From JABMNT01 sp048262655 (GTDB lineage: Bacteria; Pseudomonadota; Alphaproteobacteria; Rhodospirillales; Casp-alpha2): 64,000 nucleotides of DNA. The position numbers and the translations under genes were made by a program. Of this stretch, positions 10,060 to 18,914 are shown one piece after another. Numbering within the stretch: the stretch's first letter is position 1; the number at the start of each line of letters is the position of its first letter. The stretch spans positions 496,001 to 560,000 of the forward strand of contig JBLXEY010000003.1 in NCBI GenBank assembly GCA_048262655.1. The letters are read 5' to 3'. Under the pieces are notes generated by a model. It had not been told where the DNA came from. It searched no databases and saw nothing but the letters and a program-made list of their open reading frames with translations.

Positions 10060-10157
10060 GGGAGGATTGGGAGGGTTAATTGGGTGCAACCCCATGATAA
10101 TAATTTCAAAATTATAATTATGTGGGGAGAGATGCTGATAATCCTCCCAATCCTCCC
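10060..10157. repeat. 15-bp perfect inverted repeat after the primase gene
   Basis: The left arm GGGAGGATTGGGAGG (10060-10074) and right arm CCTCCCAATCCTCCC (10143-10157) are exact complements and enclose an AT-rich 68-base core. The right arm abuts the primase stop codon. The G runs could also form a G-quadruplex on one strand. An origin element of the satellite or an unusual terminator are the main readings. Confidence 0.6.
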
Positions 10158-11609
10158 TTATTGAAGATTATTCGCGCTACGCACTCCAATCCACCGCATA
10201 CTTCCTGACTTGGCTTTTTGAAAGCCAAGTGATTCTAATGCCGGGGAAAAAGCCTTCATGGAGGTTGGGGTTTGTAGTTTATGCTCGGTGCAAAAAATTA
10301 CACAGTGATCATACATTTCACTTGCCGAAATACGGTCATCAGGATCGCCAGTTTGCAGTAGACACTCTTTTGCAAACACATTTACAGGGTTTGATCGGTC
10401 TAACCAGCGACTTGTCGCCAATCTTGCTGTCCGTGGTCGCGCTATGTCGCCACGGGCAAGAACTCGTTCGTATCCTTCAACGGCTCTCCGTAACAGGCCG
10501 TTTTTACTTTCACTAAATAATCGATCTGCTAAGCGGTAATCTCTGTCAGCTTCTGGAATGATTTTGTTGAATGGTACGACAAGGAAACGCCGCTTGATGG
10601 CCTCACCATGTTCAGCAATCGGAGGAAGGTTATTGGTCGAAAATAGATGTAGGGCCGTCGGTGCGAATTCAAATTGATTGCCACGTACGGGCCGAGCCAT
10701 GATCGTATCTCCTGCACAAATGGACTTCATCCAGTTTACTGTGTCGTGATCTAAGCGGGGCAATTCCCCGACTGCATTAAACCTTGATTGGTAAAGGCGG
10801 AAACGTTGAAAATCCATTTTCCATTCACTAGGTGATATTGAGGACCTTGCATCTAATGGAAATAGGTTCTGTATTAACTTTGTGACGACTCCTTTGCCGT
10901 TTGCCCCTTCGCCGTGAAAGACAACGATTGTTTGATAGAGAGCGCCTTGTCCCATCAAAGCAACGCCTGCAATCTCATATACGAGGTCTACTAATTCCTG
11001 ATCTTCGAGAACCTCTAGCATAAATGCATCGATAGAACCGCAATCTGCATCAACTAAATAAGGCACCGGAATATAGATTCGTTGTAGGGAGGCAGGCGAA
11101 TGGGGTTGTAATTCTAGGCTTCCATCATGGACAGTAAGAAAACCGTTTGCTAATGCCACGCCATTTGCAAATTCTTTAAAAAATCCCAATTGATGAAGTC
11201 TGTCTTTGATGACCCGGACAATGCTGTTGGCGTTATGTGGACGTATGCAATAACGATCTCCTTTCTCCAACGAGGATCCGTTAATGTCGTAAATACTATT
11301 CTTTATTTCTGAGTCAGAAATTGGGCAAAAGACTCCAAGATTAGGGTTATATTGCCAAAGCGTTCCTTCCTCAAATACGGTTTGATGATCTTCCGCTTTC
11401 AAAAAACTAACAGCTTCATCAGCAATCTCTATTTCCGAAACTTCATGTTGAGAAGACAGAAATAAACGCAAGTGTTCTGACAAGTTTGGCGCATGAGGAA
11501 TATCCATGATTGACGGTATGTTTTTATCCATGATTTGAGGCTCATTAATTTGAAGATTAGCTAGGCTCAAGTTTGCCAACGTCGGGCCGGTTAGCGGGAT
11601 GCCAACCAT
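10158..11609 (-). CDS. D5/P4-type phage or plasmid primase-helicase
   Basis: Replication protein of the integrated element. The C-terminal half carries the superfamily 3 helicase core of the P4/D5 family: Walker A GEGANGKG at about residues 233-240, then the D5 signature around STNNLPPIAEHGEAIKRRF where an Arg finger is expected. The N-terminal ~200 residues contain the D5_N-like region that introduces these helicases. At 483 residues it is shorter than P4 alpha-type proteins because no zinc-ribbon or TOPRIM primase half is seen, so priming may come from the host or another gene. It follows the small helix-turn-helix gene by 20 bases and is probably co-transcribed with it. Confidence 0.85.
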   Translation of the reverse strand: MVGIPLTGPTLANLSLANLQINEPQIMDKNIPSIMDIPHAPNLSEHLRLFLSSQHEVSEIEIADEAVSFLKAEDHQTVFEEGTLWQYNPNLGVFCPISDSEIKNSIYDINGSSLEKGDRYCIRPHNANSIVRVIKDRLHQLGFFKEFANGVALANGFLTVHDGSLELQPHSPASLQRIYIPVPYLVDADCGSIDAFMLEVLEDQELVDLVYEIAGVALMGQGALYQTIVVFHGEGANGKGVVTKLIQNLFPLDARSSISPSEWKMDFQRFRLYQSRFNAVGELPRLDHDTVNWMKSICAGDTIMARPVRGNQFEFAPTALHLFSTNNLPPIAEHGEAIKRRFLVVPFNKIIPEADRDYRLADRLFSESKNGLLRRAVEGYERVLARGDIARPRTARLATSRWLDRSNPVNVFAKECLLQTGDPDDRISASEMYDHCVIFCTEHKLQTPTSMKAFSPALESLGFQKAKSGSMRWIGVRSANNLQ

Positions 11610-11629
11610 TCCGAAGCTTCAGAAAATCT

Positions 11630-11857
11630 TTACCTGGGTTTAGTTCCGATCATTACGGCGTCAATTGTGAGCCAATGTTCTAGACCATGGCGGCGTTTAA
11701 AGCGCTGTGACCGAATTGTAGCAACGGCCATCTGAAGCTGGTTTGCTAACCAATCATCAGTGACGAACTCGCTAGGCAACGTGGGCTGTACCCGTGTGCC
11801 ATCGGGAAGAATTTCTACTAATCCAGCAAGCGGGTCGGGTTTAGGGAGCTGGGGCAT
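11630..11857 (-). CDS. Small helix-turn-helix protein, excisionase/AlpA-like
   Basis: A 75-residue protein. I place the start at the ATG at 11857 because a full TAAGGAG ribosome site lies 7 bases before it; a longer TTG start at 11902 has none. The segment DDWLANQLQMAVATIRSQRF reads as a winged or MerR-like helix-turn-helix (target, tolerance of non-matching, R-x-Q-R-F recognition end), the fold used by AlpA and Xis proteins. Its place between the recombinase and the primase in a satellite-like element suggests a directionality factor or a switch regulator; the exact role is inference. Confidence 0.65.
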   Translation of the reverse strand: MPQLPKPDPLAGLVEILPDGTRVQPTLPSEFVTDDWLANQLQMAVATIRSQRFKRRHGLEHWLTIDAVMIGTKPR

Positions 11858-11968
11858 TTCTATGATCTCCTTAGGTTGTCTCTTCGGTTGCGATGAGATC
11901 AACTATGCCTGAAGTTCCGCCGAGATTTCACGGGCACACTGGAGGCTTAGAATGCGCTTAAAATTAGG

Positions 11969-12631
11969 TTACTCAGGTTTCCATCCTGAAAGAAGCCAGT
12001 ATAAATCCGTTCCAACATGTTGTGGTGCGTTGCTGTATAGAGAGGCGAGCTTATCTTTATGCTTGTCCCAAGCGCGTTTGATAATGGAATGCGATGCTCC
12101 CCAGCATTCATCAGGGAATTGATCATTTGTCTTCGGATCATCGGGGTTGATAGCAAGTGTTACTGTAAGGTGTTCTATAGCTCGATTTACCCCATTGAAA
12201 TGGGCTGGGGGACCTGGAATGAATTCGCAACGACGCGCAACAAGTTCAGCAATATGCGCATCTCGGAAAATACGCTTTCGCAATTTTACTGGGTTATCTT
12301 TTTCAATTTCCAATCCCAAAAGATCAAGCGATTGCCTTCGCTCTTTTTCCAACCGATCTGCTAATAATTTTCCATCCAAACCAATTCCTCCGGGGCCCTT
12401 TTTCCCCGGCCGGAGTCGATCAAGATTGACTTTCGGATATACTGCAAGAAACATATTGATCATAGCTTCATCGATGGTGTCTCGAACCCAACGGGGATAT
12501 TCCCAATCGTTCTGAGCACAAAGGGCAACTGCCTCGACTAGGGCAAATCGATCACCTTGTTTCCACTGTTCATCAAGGCCAGCAAGAGCGATCGGTTCAG
12601 AGAACTCAATTACGGTATTCGTTTTGGTCAT
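11969..12631 (-). CDS. Hypothetical protein of the integrative element
   Basis: A 220-residue soluble protein I do not recognise. Its ATG overlaps the recombinase stop as ATGA, so the two are translationally coupled. The N-terminal third has Trp/Arg-rich helices (DWEYPRWVRDTIDEA), the middle has a basic glycine-rich stretch and the C-terminus a Trp-rich end (YWLLSGWKP). Small genes coupled to integrases in satellites often encode accessory or regulatory factors, but nothing in this sequence shows which. Confidence 0.6.
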   Translation of the reverse strand: MTKTNTVIEFSEPIALAGLDEQWKQGDRFALVEAVALCAQNDWEYPRWVRDTIDEAMINMFLAVYPKVNLDRLRPGKKGPGGIGLDGKLLADRLEKERRQSLDLLGLEIEKDNPVKLRKRIFRDAHIAELVARRCEFIPGPPAHFNGVNRAIEHLTVTLAINPDDPKTNDQFPDECWGASHSIIKRAWDKHKDKLASLYSNAPQHVGTDLYWLLSGWKPE

Positions 12632-13839
12632 ATAGTATTCCCTAGCCGCGCGATAACATTCCCAGTCATAGGTTCAAAGATATCTTGTATTTTCTCTGCC
12701 GCTTCATGCTGCGACGAACCAACTACCATGGCGTAATGTTTTTCGAGCATTGCTAAGTCTGTATGACCAATGCGGGCCGCGAGGGTGCGGAGATCGACAC
12801 CGCTGGCGGCCGCTCGGGTGGCATTGGTGCGGCGAAGATCATGGAAATCAATATCGTCCAGCTTTGCATTCTTACGGGCCTTTTCCCAACGCCTGCGCCA
12901 GGTCATCTTTGATATGGGAAACACGCGTTCATCATTGGCAACGCGTCGTTCTTGTTGTCGACTTAAAACATCGGACATAGTTTTAGTGCATATTACATGG
13001 CGAGGCTTACCGCCCTTTGTAGTTCCGAGGAAGACAACTCTGCCACCATCAGGAAGAGTAGCTATGTCGGACCACTGCATATCTTGAATTTCGCCGCGCC
13101 TCATTCCACTGTGAAGCGCAAATATGATGGCGTCTGATAACCACGGTTCGACTTGTTCCGCTTCAGCCAACAACACAACAATTTCCGCAGGCTCTAGAAA
13201 CCGTTGCCGTGCGGGTCCGCCACTGATTGGGTTTATCTTGGTTGCGGGATTATCCTCTAAATAACCCTCGCGGAGTGCATCATATAGAATGGATTTTAGC
13301 GTATTGACCATGCGCTTTAGATAACCAGCCGAAAGGCCAGCGGCATCAGTCTTAGCCAACCATCTTTCAATATCAGACGGCTTGATCCGATCGATTCTTG
13401 TTTTACCGAATGTTGGAACTAGATGAACATCGAGGTGGACCTTAATGGTATCAGGCCGTTTTATTGTTGCTTGTTTACGTTTAAGCCAATCATCTGCCCA
13501 AACTTTAAACGTGGGAATTGGATTGTCTTCTAATGGCTCGTCATTGTCTGCCCGTCTTTGTAATTCCTTATGCTGGTTAACAGCGTCTTCCCAAGTTACT
13601 GAAGATTTACGACCAAGCTTAATCTCAATAGCGTGGCCCGGTAGGTAAGTTTTATCGTTCCAAACACCGCCATTGGGAAGTTGGACCTTCGCCCAAATAG
13701 TATCGCCTCTCTTGCCACGCCTAATGCCAATAGCTTCGCAGTAAATGGGTCTACGCATTTCTAAGGGACAGCTATCGTAAAGTTCGTCAAACTTACGATA
13801 CTTACGAGGTCGACCGCGTTTCCCGTTCACTACTGTCAT
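12628..13839 (-). CDS. Tyrosine recombinase/integrase
   Basis: Site-specific recombinase of the phage integrase family, 403 residues. The catalytic set is complete: R247 in SGMRRGE, K275 in TTKGGK, H333-x-x-R336 in DFHDLRR, H359 in RIGHT, and nucleophile Y369. A SAM-like core-binding domain (about residues 105-200) and an N-terminal arm-binding region precede it. The gene lies 200 bases from a displaced tRNA-Arg 3' end, reads inward, and is followed by element genes, as expected of an integrase at the edge of its own element. Repeats of GTGTGCA type just upstream are candidate arm sites and may also control its transcription. Confidence 0.93.
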   Translation of the reverse strand: MTVVNGKRGRPRKYRKFDELYDSCPLEMRRPIYCEAIGIRRGKRGDTIWAKVQLPNGGVWNDKTYLPGHAIEIKLGRKSSVTWEDAVNQHKELQRRADNDEPLEDNPIPTFKVWADDWLKRKQATIKRPDTIKVHLDVHLVPTFGKTRIDRIKPSDIERWLAKTDAAGLSAGYLKRMVNTLKSILYDALREGYLEDNPATKINPISGGPARQRFLEPAEIVVLLAEAEQVEPWLSDAIIFALHSGMRRGEIQDMQWSDIATLPDGGRVVFLGTTKGGKPRHVICTKTMSDVLSRQQERRVANDERVFPISKMTWRRRWEKARKNAKLDDIDFHDLRRTNATRAAASGVDLRTLAARIGHTDLAMLEKHYAMVVGSSQHEAAEKIQDIFEPMTGNVIARLGNTI

Positions 13840-13862
13840 GACTAAACTGCTTGTAAAGTTTC

Positions 13863-13936
13863 GTGTGCATTACTAAGTTTATCTGTGTGCATTGTCTAAC
13901 TTGTGTGTCAAATTCAATTGCACACGGGATGCACAC
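13863..13936. repeat. Clustered GTGTGCA direct and inverted repeats upstream of the integrase
   Basis: GTGTGCATT at 13863-13871 and 13885-13893 face TTGCACAC at 13918-13925 and ATGCACAC at 13929-13936. The second copy sits in the longer 15-mer TGTGTGCATTGTCTA repeated at 10029-10043. The position between integrase start and attachment site fits recombinase arm sites or an operator for the integrase promoter. Confidence 0.65.
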
Positions 13937-14047
13937 GAGTAACGTAATTAATAGCACATCGGCTCCAAAAACGCTAGAAACAATGAAAATAGTATTATTA
14001 ATGATTCGAATTGGTTAGCATAACGGTGGGAACATCAGTAACGCATG

Positions 14048-14100
14048 ACCCTGCCCTCCGAAGGCAGAGGTCACACGTTCGAATCGTGTCGGGTGCGCCA
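14048..14100 (+). repeat. Attachment site: displaced 3' part of tRNA-Arg(CCG)
   Basis: The sequence reads as anticodon stem-loop with CTGCC/GGCAG around loop CTCCGAA (anticodon CCG), variable loop, T-arm with TTCGAAT, and the 3' acceptor strand CGGGTGC followed by G and CCA. No matching 5' acceptor strand or D-arm precedes it, so this is not a working tRNA gene. It is what integration into the 3' end of a tRNA gene leaves behind at the far border. The intact tRNA-Arg should lie at the left border of the element, outside the window. Confidence 0.8.
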
Positions 14101-14422
14101 ATACTTTCAATGACTTAGCTATAATTACAAACCGAAATTTGTGTTTGGGACGAAAACTCTGTTGGGACCATAACGGGGAAAAAGTCATAGCGACAGTTAC
14201 GAAGCGCGGCCGTTATCATTTGTAGGTACAAAGTCCGTAAAGCAAGGTCAATCAACGCAATCTAAAACGTTGCTGATAAAGCGAGAGGCAGATACTTAGG
14301 TTTCTGTAATCGGGTCAGGGTTGAACGACGCAGTCTTTGTTCAGCGATCTATGGCCGAGCGCGACATACTCGACTAATGGTTTTCGATCGGCTTTTCAGC
14401 GCGGGGTATAACCCGCGTCCTA
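14101..14422. other. Non-coding spacer between element and exopolysaccharide locus
   Basis: No supported gene in about 320 bases. A small GC hairpin CGCGGG/CCCGCG is seen near 14399-14416, possibly a remnant terminator. Beyond it begin the control sites of the receiver gene at 14596. Confidence 0.4.
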
Positions 14423-14437
14423 TTCTCATCTTGAGAT
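14423..14437 (+). promoter_or_regulatory. Candidate enhancer dyad TTCTCATCTTGAGAT
   Basis: Fits the locus-wide dyad TTCTCA-N3-TGMGAA and lies about 115 bases upstream of a sigma-54 promoter, the spacing expected of an NtrC-type activator site. A further TGAGAA half-site follows at 14444-14449. Confidence 0.55.
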
Positions 14438-14549
14438 TTAATTTGAGAATTTTGGTCATGAGGTTTTTTGTTGGCTCCGTTTGGGGGGGCGATGTAATTA
14501 TAACCTATTGAAAAAATTCGATAATATTTTTTCGGCAAGATCCGCCAAT

Positions 14550-14564
14550 TGGCCCGATAAATGC
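14550..14564 (+). promoter_or_regulatory. Sigma-54 promoter of the receiver gene
   Basis: TGGCCCGATAAATGC keeps the GG-N10-GC geometry. The predicted transcript start near 14576 is 20 bases before the GTG start at 14596. Confidence 0.7.
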
Positions 14565-14595
14565 TTCTTACCTTACGTAATAAAAGGAGAAGCCA

Positions 14596-15009
14596 GTGGC
14601 AGTATCGAAAACCATACTTTGTATAGACGATGACCCCGTTGTGCTTGCGCTTCTGAAAGCCAGGCTTGGAGCCATTGATGGTTATAAAATCATTACAGCA
14701 AGTGATGGCAGTTCTGGGCTGGAGTTAGCAGAAAAAAAACGACCTGATGCCATTCTATTGGACTGGATGTTGCCTGATGGTTCAGGGCTAGGTGTGCTGG
14801 AAGCCTTAAAGGGCGATAGTCGTACAACCTGGACACCGATCTACATGTTAACAGGCAGGACAAAAATGGGGGACGTTGAACGTGCCTTGGAAAAGGGCGC
14901 TGCTGGCTACTTCACCAAACCCATTAAAATTGTCGAGATCAGCGAGCATTTCGCGGAACACTTTAAACCTGCCGCTGGAGGCATTTTAAAGTTTCTGAAG
15001 ATCAGTTAG
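14596..15009 (+). CDS. Single-domain response regulator (CheY-like)
   Basis: A 137-residue stand-alone receiver. It has the acidic pocket DDD at 11-13, phospho-acceptor D56 in ILLDWMLPDGSG, the switch Thr in MLTG and the Lys in FTKP. There is no output domain, so it must act by binding a partner or as a phosphate shuttle. The start is a GTG at 14596 with AAGGAGA 5 bases before it. It is the first gene after the sigma-54 promoter at 14550 and precedes a large hybrid kinase by 209 bases. The kinase carries an Hpt domain that could pass phosphate to this protein; that partnership is inference from position. Confidence 0.9.
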   Translation: MAVSKTILCIDDDPVVLALLKARLGAIDGYKIITASDGSSGLELAEKKRPDAILLDWMLPDGSGLGVLEALKGDSRTTWTPIYMLTGRTKMGDVERALEKGAAGYFTKPIKIVEISEHFAEHFKPAAGGILKFLKIS

Positions 15010-15218
15010 GTCGCCCGTTTCGACCAAACCGGTTGTCTCTTTATCGCCTGCTCCAGTTATATTGAATGCCTTGCGGACACAGGACGGCCAGTTCAACCAA
15101 ATTCAACAAATTAGCATAATGGCTTGGCGATATGGTAAAACACTCCCAAAAGACATTTCGACTTGCATCCAAAAGGTCCACGCCTCAAGGCCGTGGCAAG
15201 CAGTGAAGGTTTTGGCGT

Positions 15219-18200
15219 ATGGAAGATGCAGAGACACGGGAGCCATCTGAATCCCGGTTAAAAGCAAAAAAAACCCTTTCTTTATATATTTACGCAATCC
15301 TGGCGATCTTTGGCCTGACGATTGTTGTGATTAACAGTGTTCTTATTACAAAATTAGAAACGGCACATTTTAATGATGAGCTGAAACAAAAAATATCCGA
15401 TGTTTTGTCGACCTTATCTCCCGGTGTCTCTCAGGCGATGGTGAACGATGACAGGCAAACCGTTAGGGCCGTTCTTGATGGCGTTCTCAAAAACGTTGGA
15501 AGCGTTCATCGCATTCGGGTAACCAATCATTCGAACGAATTAATTGGTGATGTTGTCAGACCTCAAGTGGGTTCAGAAATTGAATTGGTGACGGGTTCAC
15601 GGCGTCTGGAAGTTGCGGAACAGTTTTTAGGTGAATTGACCATTGAGTGGGACCGAACCCGAACTGATAGTCAAATTAAAGAACATCGCTTTGATGTGCT
15701 TAAGTATGTTATTGGCACACTTGTGGCCATCGGGCTTGTCCTTGTATTCGCTCTCCAGCGCATCGTGATCCGGCCACTTGATTTTATTCACAAACAGGTA
15801 ACAACCCTTGCGTCGAAGGATCATCATAAGGCGGAACGATGCCCAAGCCTTCCAGTCCGAGAGATCGACGCCATCAGCCATGCAATTAATCGACTTCAGG
15901 ATTATATCAAGTATCGCATTAATCGCAGAAGCGAGCAGCGCGAAAATGACGAAAGATTCCAGGAGGCGATGGAAACCGCTATTCAGGGGGTTATTGTTCA
16001 CAATCATTTTGATCCTTTGTTCATTAATTCGGCCTGCGCAAATATTTTTGGTTACACATCCCCATCTGAGATGATGAACGTTGAGACCGTAAAAGGACTT
16101 ATTGCACCGGACGCGTTGTCACATTTATCAGAACAGATCGATTCTTTGGTCAATCTGGGAATCCAGTCGGCCTCGCTTGAGTTGGAAGGGTGCCATAAGG
16201 AAGGCCACCCGGTTTGGCTTGATACGCGTGTCCGTAAAATCACTTGGGCCGGACGTGAAGCGATCTTGCTGACGATTGTCGATATTTCAGATCGTATCAT
16301 CGCCCAAAGAAATGCGCTTAACGCCGAGCAACAGTTGATAAGCGCCATTGAAGCCCTGCCAGACGGTTTTGTGCTTTATGATGCCGACGATCGACTGGTG
16401 ATCTGCAATGATAAATACCGGAACCTCTACAAGGAAACGGCTGACGCCATCAAACCCGGCGTGCTGTTTGAAGATATTATTCGAGCTGGCCTCGATAAGG
16501 GTCAGTATCCCGAAGCCATCGGCCGCGAAGAACAATGGCTCGAAGAACGACTCCGTCATCACCATAGCTTGGACGGGTCGATTGAACAAAAAACAGCATC
16601 AGGAAAATGGCTCAGGATTGATGAGCGCAAAACGCCAAGTGGTGGTGTTGTCGGGTTTCGAATCGATATAACGGAACTAAAAGAGCGGGAAATTTCCCTA
16701 TGGGAAAGTGGCCAGCGTTTCCGCGCAACAGTCGATACGGCCCTTGACTGCATTGTCGGCATGGACAAGGAAGGGCGTGTTGTCGAATTCAACCCGGCTG
16801 CCGAGAGCACTTTTGGTTATACGAAATCGGAAGCTATTGGCCGGGAAATGGCCGAGCTGATTATCCCCGAGCGTTATCAACAGCTCCATAGGGAGGGTAT
16901 TAAAAAGTTCTTCGAGACAGGAGAGGGCGCTGTCATCGGTAAACGAATTGAAATCGAAGCTGTTCGTAAAAATGGAGAAGAGTTTCCTGTCGAACTGGCA
17001 ATTTCAGTTTCGCAGGAAACCGATGGCGCGATCTTTGTTGGTTATATCCGCGATATTACGGAGCGACGGACGGCAGAAGCGAACCTTAAGGAAGCGAGAG
17101 ACAAAGCCGAGGTCGCTAACCGGGCCAAATCAGAATTTTTGGCAATGATGAGCCATGAAATCCGGACGCCCCTCAATGGTGTTTTGGGCGTTCTGGGTTT
17201 GTTACACGATGCAAAGCTAGAGGATCAGCAGGCAAATTATGTAACAACAGGAAGGCGCGCTGCAGAAGGATTGTTAGACGTCATTAACGATATTCTCGAT
17301 TTTTCCAAGATGGAGGCAGGTCATCTTGATTTCGAGGCGGTTATCTTTTCACCAGAGGGCATCGCGCAAGATGTTCTGGATGTTGTCACAACAAGGGCTG
17401 TCGAAAACGAGACCGAACTGGAGCTAATTATTGCCCCTGGCCTCGTTAAGCAGGTCAGCGGCGATTCTTCAAGAATACGGCAAGTTTTGTTGAACTTGGT
17501 CGGCAACGCAGTGAAGTTCTCTGGAAAGGGAAAGGTCATTGTGAAATTGTCTTCGGGCCCGGAGATAAACGGCGAGGTCGAGATAAAAGCAGAAGTCATC
17601 GACAATGGTGTTGGGATTGCGTCAGATCAACATGCCCGTTTGTTCTCCGAATTTACAACGCTTTCTCCAACGTATCAGCAAAAGTTCCAGGGTACAGGAT
17701 TAGGTCTGGCCATCTGTAAGCGGCTAATTACCGCTATGGGAGGTACAATTGACTTCACAAGTGAACCGGGAAAAGGCAGCACGTTTTGGTTTGAGGTTAA
17801 ACTCCCTGTGGCGACCGAGGTTGAAATTAAAGAGTTTGAAGCGGAATTGCAGCTTGAAAAAGACCGGGGCGATATTAACGATCTGAGATTTACAGGTGGT
17901 CGTCTTTTGCTCGCAGAAGACAATCCAGCCAATCAGTTGGTTGCGCGAACGATGTTAGAGAATGCCGGATTTGAAGTTGATTTGGCAGCAACCGGTATCG
18001 AGGCTGTCGAAGCTGCAACGGCCCGCATCTATGATTTGATTCTCATGGATATTGGGATGCCCGACATGGATGGTATTGCGGCAACTGCCGAAATTCGAAA
18101 GCTGACAAAAGGACGCGGCGATGTCCCAATAATCGCGATGACGGCCCATGTGATGCAGGGTGACCGGGAGAGTATTATGTCACAAGGGATTGATGATTAT

Positions 18201-18689
18201 TTGTCGAAGCCGGTGCGCAAGACTGTGCTTCTGGCATCCCTGGCCCGTTGGTTAAGACCTTTCTTGCAAGCGCCAAATGCAACGGCCTCTTCTTTTTCTG
18301 CTGTGGATTTAGAACAGGATGTCCCCGGCTCCGTCAGCAATTCGGCGATCGATACAAAAGCCCTGGCGCAATTAGGTGAGGATACGGGTGTAGAGCTCTT
18401 ACCCATGCTTATCGAGACTTTCATCGATAACGCGGAAGAGCGTATTGCTGCAATTGCTGTTGCGGTTGATAAAGGTGATTTAGCAGCTGTCGAGCATGAA
18501 GCACATGCTTTGAAAAGTAGTGCCGCAACGTTTGGCGCTACGGGGCTTCATCGATTGACTATTGATTTAGAATTGGCGGGGTCAAATGAGGATGCCAAAC
18601 AAATTGAGGATTTGGCACCCGCACTTGCCCACGAGGGTGAAGCTGCAATAGAGCAGTTAAGAGATTACCTCGGAAAACTAGCCGAGTGA
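15219..18689 (+). CDS. Hybrid sensor histidine kinase with three PAS domains, receiver and Hpt
   Basis: A 1156-residue inner-membrane kinase. Order: transmembrane helix about 22-44, periplasmic sensor to about 165, second helix about 165-185, HAMP-like linker, PAS near 250-360, PAS near 375-485, PAS near 495-615, dimerisation/phospho-acceptor domain with H646 in SHEIRTPLNG, ATP-binding domain with N and G boxes, a receiver with D944 in LILMDIGMPD, and a C-terminal Hpt with H1096 in HALKSSAATFG. A full phosphorelay is thus built in. A GAAGG ribosome site precedes the ATG at 15219. It ends 12 bases inside a small convergent gene. The signal is unknown; control of the exopolysaccharide locus is inferred from its place. 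Confidence 0.92.
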   Translation: MEDAETREPSESRLKAKKTLSLYIYAILAIFGLTIVVINSVLITKLETAHFNDELKQKISDVLSTLSPGVSQAMVNDDRQTVRAVLDGVLKNVGSVHRIRVTNHSNELIGDVVRPQVGSEIELVTGSRRLEVAEQFLGELTIEWDRTRTDSQIKEHRFDVLKYVIGTLVAIGLVLVFALQRIVIRPLDFIHKQVTTLASKDHHKAERCPSLPVREIDAISHAINRLQDYIKYRINRRSEQRENDERFQEAMETAIQGVIVHNHFDPLFINSACANIFGYTSPSEMMNVETVKGLIAPDALSHLSEQIDSLVNLGIQSASLELEGCHKEGHPVWLDTRVRKITWAGREAILLTIVDISDRIIAQRNALNAEQQLISAIEALPDGFVLYDADDRLVICNDKYRNLYKETADAIKPGVLFEDIIRAGLDKGQYPEAIGREEQWLEERLRHHHSLDGSIEQKTASGKWLRIDERKTPSGGVVGFRIDITELKEREISLWESGQRFRATVDTALDCIVGMDKEGRVVEFNPAAESTFGYTKSEAIGREMAELIIPERYQQLHREGIKKFFETGEGAVIGKRIEIEAVRKNGEEFPVELAISVSQETDGAIFVGYIRDITERRTAEANLKEARDKAEVANRAKSEFLAMMSHEIRTPLNGVLGVLGLLHDAKLEDQQANYVTTGRRAAEGLLDVINDILDFSKMEAGHLDFEAVIFSPEGIAQDVLDVVTTRAVENETELELIIAPGLVKQVSGDSSRIRQVLLNLVGNAVKFSGKGKVIVKLSSGPEINGEVEIKAEVIDNGVGIASDQHARLFSEFTTLSPTYQQKFQGTGLGLAICKRLITAMGGTIDFTSEPGKGSTFWFEVKLPVATEVEIKEFEAELQLEKDRGDINDLRFTGGRLLLAEDNPANQLVARTMLENAGFEVDLAATGIEAVEAATARIYDLILMDIGMPDMDGIAATAEIRKLTKGRGDVPIIAMTAHVMQGDRESIMSQGIDDYLSKPVRKTVLLASLARWLRPFLQAPNATASSFSAVDLEQDVPGSVSNSAIDTKALAQLGEDTGVELLPMLIETFIDNAEERIAAIAVAVDKGDLAAVEHEAHALKSSAATFGATGLHRLTIDLELAGSNEDAKQIEDLAPALAHEGEAAIEQLRDYLGKLAE

Positions 18690-18854
18690 TAGCCTCGATC
18701 TCCTTTTCTGAATGAGTTGTTTGGCACCGAGCCAATGGTTTTCCTGACAGGCCTGTAACGCATCGGCATATCCCAACCTACTGACAAGACGTTCCGCCAG
18801 ATCGATCAAAGGGCTGTTCGTTGGCGCTATTGAATGTCTGTTTTGTAATGTCAT
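18678..18854 (-). CDS. Small 58-residue hypothetical protein
   Basis: Found by reading. An ATG at 18854 has an AAAAGGAG ribosome site 8 bases before it and opens a 58-residue frame ending at 18678, overlapping the end of the kinase gene on the other strand by 12 bases. The product is basic at its end (QKRRSRLSLG) and has one predicted amphipathic helix through LAERLVSRLGYADALQ; a single Cys. I do not recognise it. A dyad with arms AAAATGAGA and TCTCATTTT lies at 18889-18910 just upstream and may control it. Confidence 0.6.
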   Translation of the reverse strand: MTLQNRHSIAPTNSPLIDLAERLVSRLGYADALQACQENHWLGAKQLIQKRRSRLSLG

Positions 18855-18888
18855 TTTTATGGCTCCTTTTCTGAAAACTTTTTTCTTA

Positions 18889-18914
18889 AAATGAGAGAAT
18901 TCTCATTTTGCGAT
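18889..18914. promoter_or_regulatory. TTCTCATTTTGCGAT dyad copy between small gene and DUF4114 gene
   Basis: AAAATGAGA-N4-TCTCATTTT forms a 9-bp inverted repeat and contains the locus-wide motif at 18900-18914. No sigma-54 promoter is seen close by, so here the site may act as an operator for the small gene or as a terminator for the DUF4114 gene. Confidence 0.45.

Noticed and set aside
14026..14100. A functional tRNA-Arg gene at this position
   Set aside because: The 3' half is tRNA-like, but no 5' acceptor strand (expected complement of CGGGTGC) or D-arm precedes it, so it is a tRNA-gene fragment at an attachment site.
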